Below, piece after piece: positions 35,891-44,600 of a DNA stretch of 64,000 bases. Each line of letters opens with the position of its first letter. The stretch's first letter is position 1. A model generated the notes under the pieces. That model made no database searches. It had not been told where the DNA came from and was given only the letters and a program-made list of their open reading frames with translations. Origin of the DNA: Halopseudomonas laoshanensis. Lineage in GTDB: Bacteria > Pseudomonadota > Gammaproteobacteria > Pseudomonadales > Pseudomonadaceae. The position numbers and the translations under genes are program-made. The stretch covers positions 186,001 through 250,000 of the forward strand of contig NZ_QOVF01000003.1 in NCBI RefSeq assembly GCF_008365385.1, in the 5' to 3' direction.

Positions 35891-36392
35891 AGGGCGATAG
35901 TTCCTTGGGCGCGTCTGAGGCTGCGACGCCGCGCATCTGTGCTGCCGGCTGCGGGAAGCCGCTGCGATCACTGTAGTCATACACGGTGGTGAGTTGCTGC
36001 TCGGTAGCCAGCCCCTTGGCGCAGGTCATATCCATCACCGCTAATCCAGCCACGCCGCCAGCAGCTAGCGCTGCCGTCAGCGGCCTCTCGCCGCAGTGCA
36101 TGGTGACGCCCAGCGCCGCCATATCCAGCGCGTCGCCCGCAAGCCGGGCCTTGACCCAGGGCTTGGGCTTGTCGCTGAGCAACAGCCCAGCGCCCGTTGC
36201 CAGCTCACGCAACCCGCACAAGCGCAGCAGTACACTGGTGGACGCCGGCAGACCCAGCGCCCGCGCCAGAGGCACCGGGGCGCATAGTTCAAGCACACCC
36301 AGGCCGATACTGATCCAACCGAGGCGCCGCGCAGATTGGCGCGCCGGGTGATTGAGCTGATATTCCTGATACTGCTCACGTGGAAGTGCCAT
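35883..36392 (-). CDS. Predicted small membrane protein next to zinc alcohol dehydrogenase
   Basis: A 169-residue protein with about four hydrophobic stretches (LGWISIGLGVLELCAP, LCGLRELATGAGLLLS, LAGDALDMAALGV, TAALAAGGVAGLAVMDM). The start MALPREQYQEYQLNHPA has GAGGAG seven bases upstream. The N-terminal part resembles a domain found ahead of SRPBCC cyclase/dehydrase-like proteins in other proteobacteria, here without that second domain. It follows the zinc alcohol dehydrogenase after 11 bases and is surely co-transcribed. Function unknown. Confidence 0.8.
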   Translation of the reverse strand: MALPREQYQEYQLNHPARQSARRLGWISIGLGVLELCAPVPLARALGLPASTSVLLRLCGLRELATGAGLLLSDKPKPWVKARLAGDALDMAALGVTMHCGERPLTAALAAGGVAGLAVMDMTCAKGLATEQQLTTVYDYSDRSGFPQPAAQMRGVAASDAPKELSPSS

Positions 36393-36403
36393 GGATGCTC
36401 TCC

Positions 36404-37576
36404 TCAAGGTTTGAGGACGACTTTGATGCAGCCGTCCTGTTTGTCACGAAAGGTCTTGTACATCTCCGGCCCCTGCTCCAGACCCACCGTGTGGGTGATG
36501 ACGAACGAGGGGTCGATCTGGCCTTCCTGAATGCGACGCAGCAGGTCATCAGTCCAGCGATTGACATGGGTCTGACCCATGCGGAAGGTCAGCCCCTTGT
36601 TCATGGCGGCACCAAAGGGGATTTTGTCGACCAACCCGCCATACACGCCGGGAATCGATAGAATGCCCGCTGGTCGGCAGACGTAGATCATTTCCCGAAG
36701 TACATGTGGCCGGTCGGTTTCCAGCATCAAAGCCTGTTTCGCGCGGTCATACATAGAGTCGATAGAGCGCGCGGCATGCGCTTCCATACCTACCGCATCG
36801 ATACACTTCTGCGGACCCTTGCCCTGAGTCAGTTGCTGCAGGCGCTCAAGTACGCTTTCCTCGTCGAAGTTGATCGTCAGCGCGCCCCCTGCTCGGGCCA
36901 TCGACAGACGCTCTGGCACATTGTCGATACACACCACCTGCTCGGCGCCCATCATGATCGCACTGCGAATGGCGAATTGGCCGACCGGCCCGGCGCCCCA
37001 GATCGCCACCGTATCGGTCGGCTCGATTTCACACTGGGCGGCGGCCTGCCAACCGGTGGGGAAAATATCACCGAGAAACAGCACCTGCTCATCGGTCAAG
37101 CCCTCGGGAATGACTACCGGGCCGACATCGGCATAGGGCACGCGCACATACTCGGCCTGGCCACCAGCATAACCACCGGTCAGATGCGTATAGCCGTAAA
37201 GCCCGGCGCCGCTGTGCCCAAACATTTTATCGGCGATATGCTTGTTGCGGTTACTGCGCTCGCACACGGAAAAATTGCCGCGCCGACACTGGTCGCAGTC
37301 ACCACAGACGATGGTAAAGGGCACCACCACCCGGTCACCGATCTTCAGTTTGTGTTTGGCCGAGCCGAGCTCCACCACTTCGCCCATGAATTCATGGCCC
37401 AGGATGTCGCCCTGCTTCATGCCGGGCATGAAGCCATCGTGCAGGTGCAAATCCGACCCGCAGATCGCACAGGCCGACACCTGCACAATCGCATCGCGCG
37501 GGTCTTCTATTTGAGGGTCGGGAACGTGATCGTCGCAGCGGATATCATTCTTGCCATGCCAGCGTAGCGCTCTCAT
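36404..37576 (-). CDS. Zinc-dependent alcohol dehydrogenase (formaldehyde dehydrogenase-like)
   Basis: A 390-residue medium-chain dehydrogenase. Catalytic zinc ligands lie in [11 protein letters not shown] and [12 protein letters not shown]; the structural zinc cysteines are in [15 protein letters not shown]. The coenzyme-binding motif is [17 protein letters not shown] near residue 190. The long insert after [23 protein letters not shown] resembles the glutathione-independent formaldehyde dehydrogenase group and threonine dehydrogenase relatives. The substrate is not certain. It leads an operon with the small membrane protein. Confidence 0.92.
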   Translation of the reverse strand: MRALRWHGKNDIRCDDHVPDPQIEDPRDAIVQVSACAICGSDLHLHDGFMPGMKQGDILGHEFMGEVVELGSAKHKLKIGDRVVVPFTIVCGDCDQCRRGNFSVCERSNRNKHIADKMFGHSGAGLYGYTHLTGGYAGGQAEYVRVPYADVGPVVIPEGLTDEQVLFLGDIFPTGWQAAAQCEIEPTDTVAIWGAGPVGQFAIRSAIMMGAEQVVCIDNVPERLSMARAGGALTINFDEESVLERLQQLTQGKGPQKCIDAVGMEAHAARSIDSMYDRAKQALMLETDRPHVLREMIYVCRPAGILSIPGVYGGLVDKIPFGAAMNKGLTFRMGQTHVNRWTDDLLRRIQEGQIDPSFVITHTVGLEQGPEMYKTFRDKQDGCIKVVLKP

Positions 37577-37676
37577 GAAAATCTCCTGGTCGGTAAGTGT
37601 TAGACCCGCCAGGGTGATTTTCCGAACATGACATTGGACGCAGCCGAAGGCTGGCGACAGGCCGCGGCGGGGCGCC

Positions 37677-37691
37677 TACTAAATTTTAGTA
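37677..37691. promoter_or_regulatory. 15-base palindrome upstream of the zinc alcohol dehydrogenase
   Basis: TACTAAA-T-TTTAGTA is a perfect palindrome about 100 bases upstream of the alcohol dehydrogenase start, in otherwise GC-rich DNA. It could be an operator. No regulator gene is adjacent. Confidence 0.4.
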
Positions 37692-37739
37692 AGGCCGCCT
37701 ACGGTAAAGTTGCGGTTATATTTGCACAGAGGGTTGCGA

Positions 37740-37774
37740 CACCTGCGTTCCAGCCGTTCAGGGGAACGCAGGTG
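37740..37774 (-). terminator. Strong hairpin after the TonB receptor gene
   Basis: CACCTGCGTTCC (37740-37751) pairs perfectly with GGAACGCAGGTG (37763-37774) around an 11-base loop, 15 bases past the receptor stop on the minus strand. It is the likely terminator, although no T-tract is seen. Confidence 0.7.
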
Positions 37775-37789
37775 CCGCAGACTGAGACT

Positions 37790-39967
37790 TTAGAAGTCCA
37801 GCGTGGTGGACAAGATAAAGGTCCGTGGGGCACCAACCGTCAGATAGCCTGCACCGGGATAACCGCCTGCCGAGGCCCAGTAGTCACGATCAGCGACGTT
37901 CTCGACACGGGCACGCAGGGTCAGTTGCTGCTCATCATTGACCAGCGTGGTATAGCGCGCACCGAGATCGAAGCGCGACCAGGACGGCACTTTCTGGGTG
38001 TTGTCCAGGTCAGCATACTGCGAGCTGGTATGAATGGCGCGGGCGTCTACCGAGAGGCCATTGACACCCGGTACCATCCAATCGACACCGACATTCGCCT
38101 GAGTGGTGGGTGAGCCAATCGCGTCATTGCTCTCCAGCTCCGTATCCAGCAGGCTCAGGCCACCCAATACGGTCAGACCAGGCATGGGCTGGCCGAAAGC
38201 AGTCAGTTCAACGCCACGGTTACGCTGGTGACCGATGATCTGGAATTCGGCATCCTCTACGCCAGCCACTTCCTTGCGGCTCTGAAATACGCTGATCCCG
38301 CCGCCGATGCGGCCGCCATCGTATTTGAGACCCGCTTCGACCTGCTCGGTCTTGAACGGCTCCTGCCCTTCACCGGCATTTGTTACCGGCTGACCATTGG
38401 CGAGGTCAGGCGCGACGTCGCCCTTCACCAGACCTTCGATGTAATTCACATAGCCGGAGAGGCCCGGCGTAAAGCGATACAGCACGCCCGCCACTGGCGT
38501 CACTGCGCTGTCGGAATAGGAGGCGCCAACGTTGCGATCACCGGTGTTGTAGTCGTAGCTATCGGTCTTGATATTCTGATGGCGCGCACCGACGGTAACC
38601 TGCAAACGATCGTCCATAAACGACAGCACATCAGCCAACGCCAGGCTGCGTGTCTGGACGCGACCCACCAGCAGAGGGTTGCTCAAGTCGCCGCCAGTGA
38701 AGACGGTTGGCGCAGGGGCGATGACATCCGACGGGTTGTAAATATTGCCGGCAAAGGCGCCGGACATGCCGTAGGCGTTGCGCTCTTCGGAATGAAAAGT
38801 CGAAGCCGAAGCGGTCACGGTATGGCCGACAGCGCCGGTGTTGAAGCGTGCCCGCAGACCGGCCTCACCGGTGCGGACCTTGTCTTCACGGGTGTTATCA
38901 AAGCGCGAGCTTGAGCTATCGCCTTGCGCATTGTTCACCGTCGGGTTGGCAAAGGATGTGGACTCATCGCTCTGACGCATACCTGCCGCCGCCCAACCGG
39001 TAAACACCTCGTTGAAATCATACTCGACGCGCAGTGTGCCGAAGTTGTCGCGCGCGTTGGAGTAAGTCCACGGCTGCGCGATGCTCTGCGACGCATCCGG
39101 AGCGGAGGTGATATCCACGCCCGGGGCAAAGGTGATGCTCGGCTGCAATGCATCCAGCTGATGATCCTGGTGTCCCAGGTCGGCGGAAATACGCAGGCCG
39201 TTATGCCGGTAGTCCGCGCCCAGCGAAACCAGGCTCAGCTCCTGGGAAGCGTCATCCACCGAGGTATCACCGTCACGGCGGGCCATATTCAGGCGCAGGC
39301 CAAAGCGGTCGTCCTCGGAACGTCGGGCAAAATCACCGGCCACATAAGCTTCACCGCCGGAGCGCACGCCAGCGGTAACCTGGTTCAAAGGCGTGTTGGG
39401 GGCACGCTTGGGCACTACGTTGACCGCTCCACCCAGGCCGCTGCCGCCGGGGGCCGCGCCATTGAGAAAGGCGTTGGCGCCGCGCAGCACTTCCACCCGC
39501 TCGACCAGCTCGGCGCCCAGATACTGGCGGGGCAGCAGACCGTACAAACCGTTGTAGGACATATCATCGGAAAAGATCGGCAGACCACGTACCAGATAAA
39601 CCTGCTGATAGTTGCCAAACCCGCGCGCCACGCGCACCGCCGGATCGTTCAGCAATACATCACCCACGCTGGCGGCCTGTTGGTCCTGAATCAGCATCTG
39701 AGTGTAGCTGGTCAAGGCAAAGGGCGTTTCCATATTGTCGCGATTACCCAAGACACCCACTCGCCCGCCTCGCGCTACCTGGCCACCCGCATAGGCCGGA
39801 CGCAGGCCTTCAGCGGAAGCGTCAGCGCTGGCGCGCACTTCCATCGAGGGCAGGTTCAGCGGATCTTCGGCATTGGTGCCGGTGGAGGTTTGCGCGTAGC
39901 CGGTCAAAGGCAGCACGGAGAACATCGTCAACGACAACAAGGTGCGTTTGAAAGGAGTGGCATGCAT
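37790..39967 (-). CDS. TonB-dependent siderophore receptor
   Basis: A 725-residue outer-membrane receptor. Residues 1-25 form a signal peptide (ending GYA before QTS). The plug domain is at about 60-200 (ETPFALTSYTQMLIQDQQAASVGDVLLNDPAVRVARG, then VERVEVLRGANAFLNGAAPGGSGLGGAVNVVPKRA), and the rest is a 22-strand barrel ending in phenylalanine (TTLDF), the usual barrel signal. There is no N-terminal signalling domain. Similarity is to hydroxamate-type ferric siderophore receptors, but the ligand is unknown. A Fur-like sequence lies upstream and an ArsR-family gene beyond it. Confidence 0.93.
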   Translation of the reverse strand: MHATPFKRTLLSLTMFSVLPLTGYAQTSTGTNAEDPLNLPSMEVRASADASAEGLRPAYAGGQVARGGRVGVLGNRDNMETPFALTSYTQMLIQDQQAASVGDVLLNDPAVRVARGFGNYQQVYLVRGLPIFSDDMSYNGLYGLLPRQYLGAELVERVEVLRGANAFLNGAAPGGSGLGGAVNVVPKRAPNTPLNQVTAGVRSGGEAYVAGDFARRSEDDRFGLRLNMARRDGDTSVDDASQELSLVSLGADYRHNGLRISADLGHQDHQLDALQPSITFAPGVDITSAPDASQSIAQPWTYSNARDNFGTLRVEYDFNEVFTGWAAAGMRQSDESTSFANPTVNNAQGDSSSSRFDNTREDKVRTGEAGLRARFNTGAVGHTVTASASTFHSEERNAYGMSGAFAGNIYNPSDVIAPAPTVFTGGDLSNPLLVGRVQTRSLALADVLSFMDDRLQVTVGARHQNIKTDSYDYNTGDRNVGASYSDSAVTPVAGVLYRFTPGLSGYVNYIEGLVKGDVAPDLANGQPVTNAGEGQEPFKTEQVEAGLKYDGGRIGGGISVFQSRKEVAGVEDAEFQIIGHQRNRGVELTAFGQPMPGLTVLGGLSLLDTELESNDAIGSPTTQANVGVDWMVPGVNGLSVDARAIHTSSQYADLDNTQKVPSWSRFDLGARYTTLVNDEQQLTLRARVENVADRDYWASAGGYPGAGYLTVGAPRTFILSTTLDF

Positions 39968-40051
39968 GGGGAAGAAAGTCTCTTGAGGTAAGCGAAACTA
40001 CCCGGCGGGCAGCAGCGAACCGCACAGTCAGCGCGCGAATCGCTAGAAATT

Positions 40052-40070
40052 AATACAAACAATTCGCATT
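40052..40070 (-). promoter_or_regulatory. Possible Fur box upstream of the TonB receptor
   Basis: On the minus strand the sequence reads AATGCGAATTGTTTGTATT, which agrees at about 13 of 18 defined positions with AATGAGAATNATTCTCATT, a common written form of the Fur site. It lies 85 bases upstream of the receptor start, in an AT-rich stretch. Iron repression would fit the gene. Confidence 0.5.
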
Positions 40071-40114
40071 ATACTTACTCAAGAGCGATTGAACAGAGGC
40101 TGACGCCCGACGAA

Positions 40115-40417
40115 CTAGCCGCGGTGGGAGAGGATCGCGTCCAGCAGTCCAGGAAAGCGCGCATCCATATCCGTGCGGCGCAGGGAATTCATATGCGTGG
40201 TGCCGACCCCTTGGGTCATCACCAAACCGGCGTCACGCAGCACCCGGAAATGATGCGACATACTGGATTTAGGCCGTCCGCCGTCCAGCTCGCCGCAACT
40301 GGCCTCCGGCACACCCGCCAGATGCCGGACGATTTCCAGACGCACAGGATCGCTGAGCGCATAGAGCACGCGCTCAAGCTCGAAGTCATTTGCCGCAGGA
40401 TGTTTGAAAGGTCGCAT
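40115..40417 (-). CDS. ArsR family winged-helix transcriptional regulator
   Basis: A 100-residue ArsR/SmtB-type repressor. The winged helix spans the whole protein: LERVLYALSDPVRLEIVRHLAG, then SMSHHFRVLRDAGLVMTQGVGTTHMNSLRR. No cysteine pair of the CxC metal-sensing type is seen, so a metal is not necessarily the signal; regulators of this subgroup next to old yellow enzymes respond to other compounds. The start at 40417 matches the family; 40450 would add 11 residues. It is divergent from xenA and probably controls it. Confidence 0.9.
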   Translation of the reverse strand: MRPFKHPAANDFELERVLYALSDPVRLEIVRHLAGVPEASCGELDGGRPKSSMSHHFRVLRDAGLVMTQGVGTTHMNSLRRTDMDARFPGLLDAILSHRG

Positions 40418-40456
40418 GGGCGGAATAATACACGGCAGGTTGCCATTCATCCATAG

Positions 40457-40474
40457 TTCCAATATTATCGAACA
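40457..40474. promoter_or_regulatory. Imperfect inverted repeat between arsR-type gene and xenA
   Basis: GTTCCAATATTATCGAAC has exact GTTC/GAAC ends and partial symmetry inside. It lies between the two divergent genes, 43 bases before the xenA ATG, and is a candidate operator for the ArsR-type protein. Confidence 0.45.
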
Positions 40475-40516
40475 ACTGAACAAGCACTGATCTTGCCTTA
40501 TTTCTCTGGAGTCAAT

Positions 40517-41605
40517 ATGTCTGCCCTATTCCAACCCTTCACGTTGAAAGACGTTACTTTGCGCAATCGCATTGCCGTGCCGCCCATGTGCCAATACTCG
40601 GCCACCGACGGCTTAATCAACGACTGGCATCAAGTGCACCTGGCTGCGCTGGCGCGCGGCGGCGCCGGGCTGGTTATCGTTGAGGCAACCGCGGTGGCGC
40701 CGGAAGGCCGTATTACCCCCGGCTGCGCCGGTATCTGGAACGACCAATTGGCGCAGGCGTTCGTCCCTGCTGTGAAAGCGATCAAAGCGGCGGGCTCGGT
40801 CCCGGGTATTCAGATTGCCCACGCCGGCCGCAAGGCCAGTGCCAATCGCCCCTGGGAAGGCGACGATCATATCGCTGACAGCGACGCTCGCGGTTGGCAG
40901 ACGATTGCCCCATCCGCCCTGCCCTTCGGCGCCAACCTGCCCAAGCAACCCGAGGCCATGAGCCTGGATGACATCGCGCGGGTCCGCGACGATTTCGTCG
41001 CCGCCGCTCAACGCGCCCGCGATGTCGGCTTTGAATGGCTGGAGCTGCATTTCGCTCACGGTTATCTGGGGCAAAGCTTCTTTTCCGCGCATTCCAACCA
41101 GCGTGACGATGCCTACGGCGGCAGCGTAGAAAAGCGCAGCCGCTTTCTGCTGGAAACCCTGGCCGCCGTGCGCGAAGTCTGGCCGGAAAACCTGCCACTG
41201 ACGGCGCGCTTCGGGGTGATCGAGTTTGACGGTCGTGACGAGCAGACCATGCTCGACTCCATCGAGCTGACGCGTCAGTTCAAGGCCGCAGGTCTGGATA
41301 TGCTCAGCGTCAGCATCGGCTTTTCCACACCCGATGCCAAGATTCCCTGGGCGCCAGGCTTTATGGGCCCGATTGCCGAGCGCGTACGCCGTGAAGCCGG
41401 CATCCCGGTCTCCTCAGCCTGGGGTTTCGGTGAGCCGCATATTGCTGAAAAAGCCGTGAAGGACGGCCAGCTCGACCTGGTCATGGTCGGCAAGGCGCAT
41501 CTGGCGAATCCGCACTGGGCGTACTTCGCCGCCCGTGAACTGGGCATCGACAAGGCCTCCTGGACCCTGCCGGCACCCTATGCGCATTGGCTTGAGCGGT
41601 ACTAA
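40517..41605 (+). CDS. xenA: NADH:flavin oxidoreductase, xenobiotic reductase A type
   Basis: A 362-residue old yellow enzyme that binds FMN and reduces activated alkenes, nitrate esters and similar compounds. It matches remembered Pseudomonas putida XenA along its length: MSALFQPFTLKDVTLRNRIA at the start, cysteine 25 in VPPMCQYSA that tunes the flavin, and the substrate-binding histidines 178 and 181 in LELHFAHGYLGQSFFS. The ATG at 40517 has GGAG six bases upstream. It is divergent from an ArsR-type regulator and converges on the CheB/CheR kinase gene. Confidence 0.96.
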   Translation: MSALFQPFTLKDVTLRNRIAVPPMCQYSATDGLINDWHQVHLAALARGGAGLVIVEATAVAPEGRITPGCAGIWNDQLAQAFVPAVKAIKAAGSVPGIQIAHAGRKASANRPWEGDDHIADSDARGWQTIAPSALPFGANLPKQPEAMSLDDIARVRDDFVAAAQRARDVGFEWLELHFAHGYLGQSFFSAHSNQRDDAYGGSVEKRSRFLLETLAAVREVWPENLPLTARFGVIEFDGRDEQTMLDSIELTRQFKAAGLDMLSVSIGFSTPDAKIPWAPGFMGPIAERVRREAGIPVSSAWGFGEPHIAEKAVKDGQLDLVMVGKAHLANPHWAYFAARELGIDKASWTLPAPYAHWLERY

Positions 41606-41613
41606 GCCCGGCG

Positions 41614-44600
41614 TTATTCGTCCACCTTGTCCAGCGCCAGTTTCTCAATGGTGCTGATCAGGCTTTCATAGGACACCGGCTTGCTCAGGTGCTGGTTAAA
41701 CCCGGCCCTGAGCGCTTTGTCGATGTCCTGATTGCCGCCGTAGCCGGTCAAGGCAATCGCCGGTAGTTGCGCGAACGCGGGCAACTGGCGCAGCGCGGCG
41801 ATCAACTGATGGCCGTCCATGGTCGGCATGCCGATATCCGAGATAATCAGATCGAATACCTGTTCCTGCGCCTGCGCCGCGGCCAGCGCCTCGGGCGCAC
41901 CGGAGAAGCTGGTGACCAGTGCCTCTTCAGTTTCGAGCAGCATGGTCATGACCTCGAGCACTTCCAGCGAATCGTCCACCAGTAGTACGCGCAGATCATG
42001 CAACCGGCCGGTAGGGACGCTGCGCCGCAGATCTTCCGTTTGCTCATCCTGCTCCAGATACAGCGGCAGCCAGACCGTGAACGCACTGCCTTTATCAATG
42101 CCATCGGATCTCACTTGCACATCGCCGCCGTGGGCCTCGACCAATTGGCGTACCAGCGACAAACCGATGCCCAAACCGTCCCGGTGAATGCGCACATGCT
42201 GCGTATCCGCCTGACCAAAGAGGTCGAACACCTTGTCCAGGTATTCCGGCGCAATGCCCTCGCCGGTATCGCTTACGTCCAACTGCGCCCAGTTACCTGA
42301 GCGCGTAGCGCTGATGGTGATCTCACCGTTCATCGGGGTGAACTTCAGCGCATTATTCAGCAGGTTCCAGATAATCTGTTCCAGACGCGTCGAATCCACG
42401 TTGATCAGCAGGCGCTGTATATCGGATTCCTCGACATGCAGGGTCAGTGTCCGTGCTGGCTCATCGTTGTGGACCACCTCGAGTACGTCGCGCAGCACAT
42501 TGCCCAAATCGACTTTGTGGCAGTCAAGCTTGAGCTTGCCGGTGTGCACGCGGCTGACATCCAGCAGATCATCAATAATCTGCGCCTGACTGCTGACAGC
42601 CTCATTGATGGTCCTGACTGCCTTGGCCACTGTCGGCGTACGCTTGGTAATCGGCAGGCGACCGAGCAGTTCGGCGTTAAGCTGAATAAGATTCAATGGA
42701 TGCTTCAGCTCATGAGACATCACAGCGAAGAACTCATCTTTCAGCTGTATGGTGTTTTGCGTTTCCACCAGCCTTTTGGCCTGCTCATCGTGGCGTTGCT
42801 GCCGATCCGTCAGGTCGCGGGCTATCTTCACATAACCGCGCAGATGGTCATTCTGTAACGGGTTAACGACCCCGCTGCAGTAAAACCGTGAACCATCCTT
42901 GCGCATATGCCAGCGCTCATCCTCGGCGCGACCACTTTCACGGGCCCGGCGCAACTCAATTTCCGGCACACCCGCAGCCCGATCTTCCGGGGTGAAGATC
43001 AAATGACAGGGCTGGCCTTCGGCCTCGGCCTTGGAATAACCGAAGATCAGCTCGGCGCCCCGGTTCCAGCCGGTAATCATCCCTTCGGTGTCCTGCACAA
43101 TGATGGCGTAGTCTTCAGTACTTTCCGCCACCAGGCGCATGCGCTCCTCGCCCAGGCGCAATTCGGCTTCCGCCGCGCGCCGGCCAGAAATATCGATAAA
43201 GGTCAGCACTGCGCCTTCGATATGGTCATCGCTGGTGCGGTAAGGCAACAAGCGCGCGATATACCAGCGACCGTCGCTGCTGCGCACCTCGCGTTCGACC
43301 AGTTTGAGAGACTCGAACACCAGAGTGGCGTCATCAGCCAGGTCGGGGTAATCCAGGCGGTGAGTAATATCCAGCAACGAGCGCCCGGAATCGACCGGTA
43401 GCATGCTGAATATCTGCGTAGCCCGGGGTGTGAACCATTTGATGCGCATACCGCGATCAACAAACACGGTAGCGATGTCGGTGGAGGTGATCAGGTTCTG
43501 CAGGTCATCATTGATCTTGCCGGTCTCTTCGACCTTGGATTTGAGCTCGTAGTTGACTGTAATCAGCTCTTCATTAATTGACTGCAGCTCTTCCTTGCTG
43601 GTTTCCAGCTCTTCGGTAGCCGAGCGCAGCTCTTCGTTGATCGCCTGCAACTCTTCATTTGAAGCTCTTAGCTCTTCATGCGAAGTACCAGACTGCTCCA
43701 GGGTATTCTGCAAATGCAGCTTGGTCCGTTGCAGTTCCTCTTCGAGCAGGGTTAACACTGTGTCCTTGCTGCGATCCTGCTCTTGCTCCTGCTGCTCTTT
43801 CTGCCCAGCGGCTTCGGTAATGGCATCCTCGACTTCATCGAACATCACCAGGATAAATTCGCTGCCGGCGGTTTCATCCTTGAAGGGTTTGGCCACCATG
43901 TGCACATGGTAGGAGCGATCACCCCGGCGTACTCTGACCCGCCGCGCTTCCACACTCTTGCCGGTCTGCTGTGCTTGAAATAGCGCGGTGCGCAGCTCCA
44001 GACGCAGCTCAGGCGCAACCACCGCGAGCAGATTACGCGACGGTTCACCGCCCATGAAGCGCAGGAAATGCCCCGCGCGATCGGACATATGCACTATGTC
44101 TGCGTCGGTGTCCACAATCACACTGGGGGGCGCGTACTGCTCCAGCACGCGCTGATGCACTTCCGCAAATGATTGTTTGCGTGGCTGCATCACCGGCGCC
44201 GGAATGTCCAACCGGCGGCTGCCGTTCGCGCTTGGCACCACCGGAACATGGCGCGCTGGGGCTGGGGCGTTCTTGGCCCGGTAAATCCTGTTCTTCTTGT
44301 CCACCGGGGTAAATAGATCGGCACAAATGTCCGCCGATTCTGAGCTACCCAGAAACAGGAAGCCGCCAGGACGCAAGGCAAAGTGAAACATCTCAAGAAT
44401 CTTGCGCTGCGCGTCTCTATCCAAGTAAATGAGAAGGTTACGGCAGCAGATCAAGTGCACGTGGGAAAAAGGCGGGTCGCGCAGCAGGCTATGCTGGGCA
44501 AATAGAATTTTCTCGCGGATCTCTTTTTTGACTTTGTAATGGGTCTGGTTCTTGATGAAGTACTGGCGTAAGCGCGGCGGAGCAACGTCGGTAATGATCG

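Noticed and set aside
34940..35980. A 346-codon minus-strand frame across the hybrid kinase
   Set aside because: Antisense to intact kinase and receiver motifs; no domain of its own.
38924..39991. A 355-codon plus-strand frame antisense to the TonB receptor
   Set aside because: Shadow of the receptor gene; no signal peptide or known motif.
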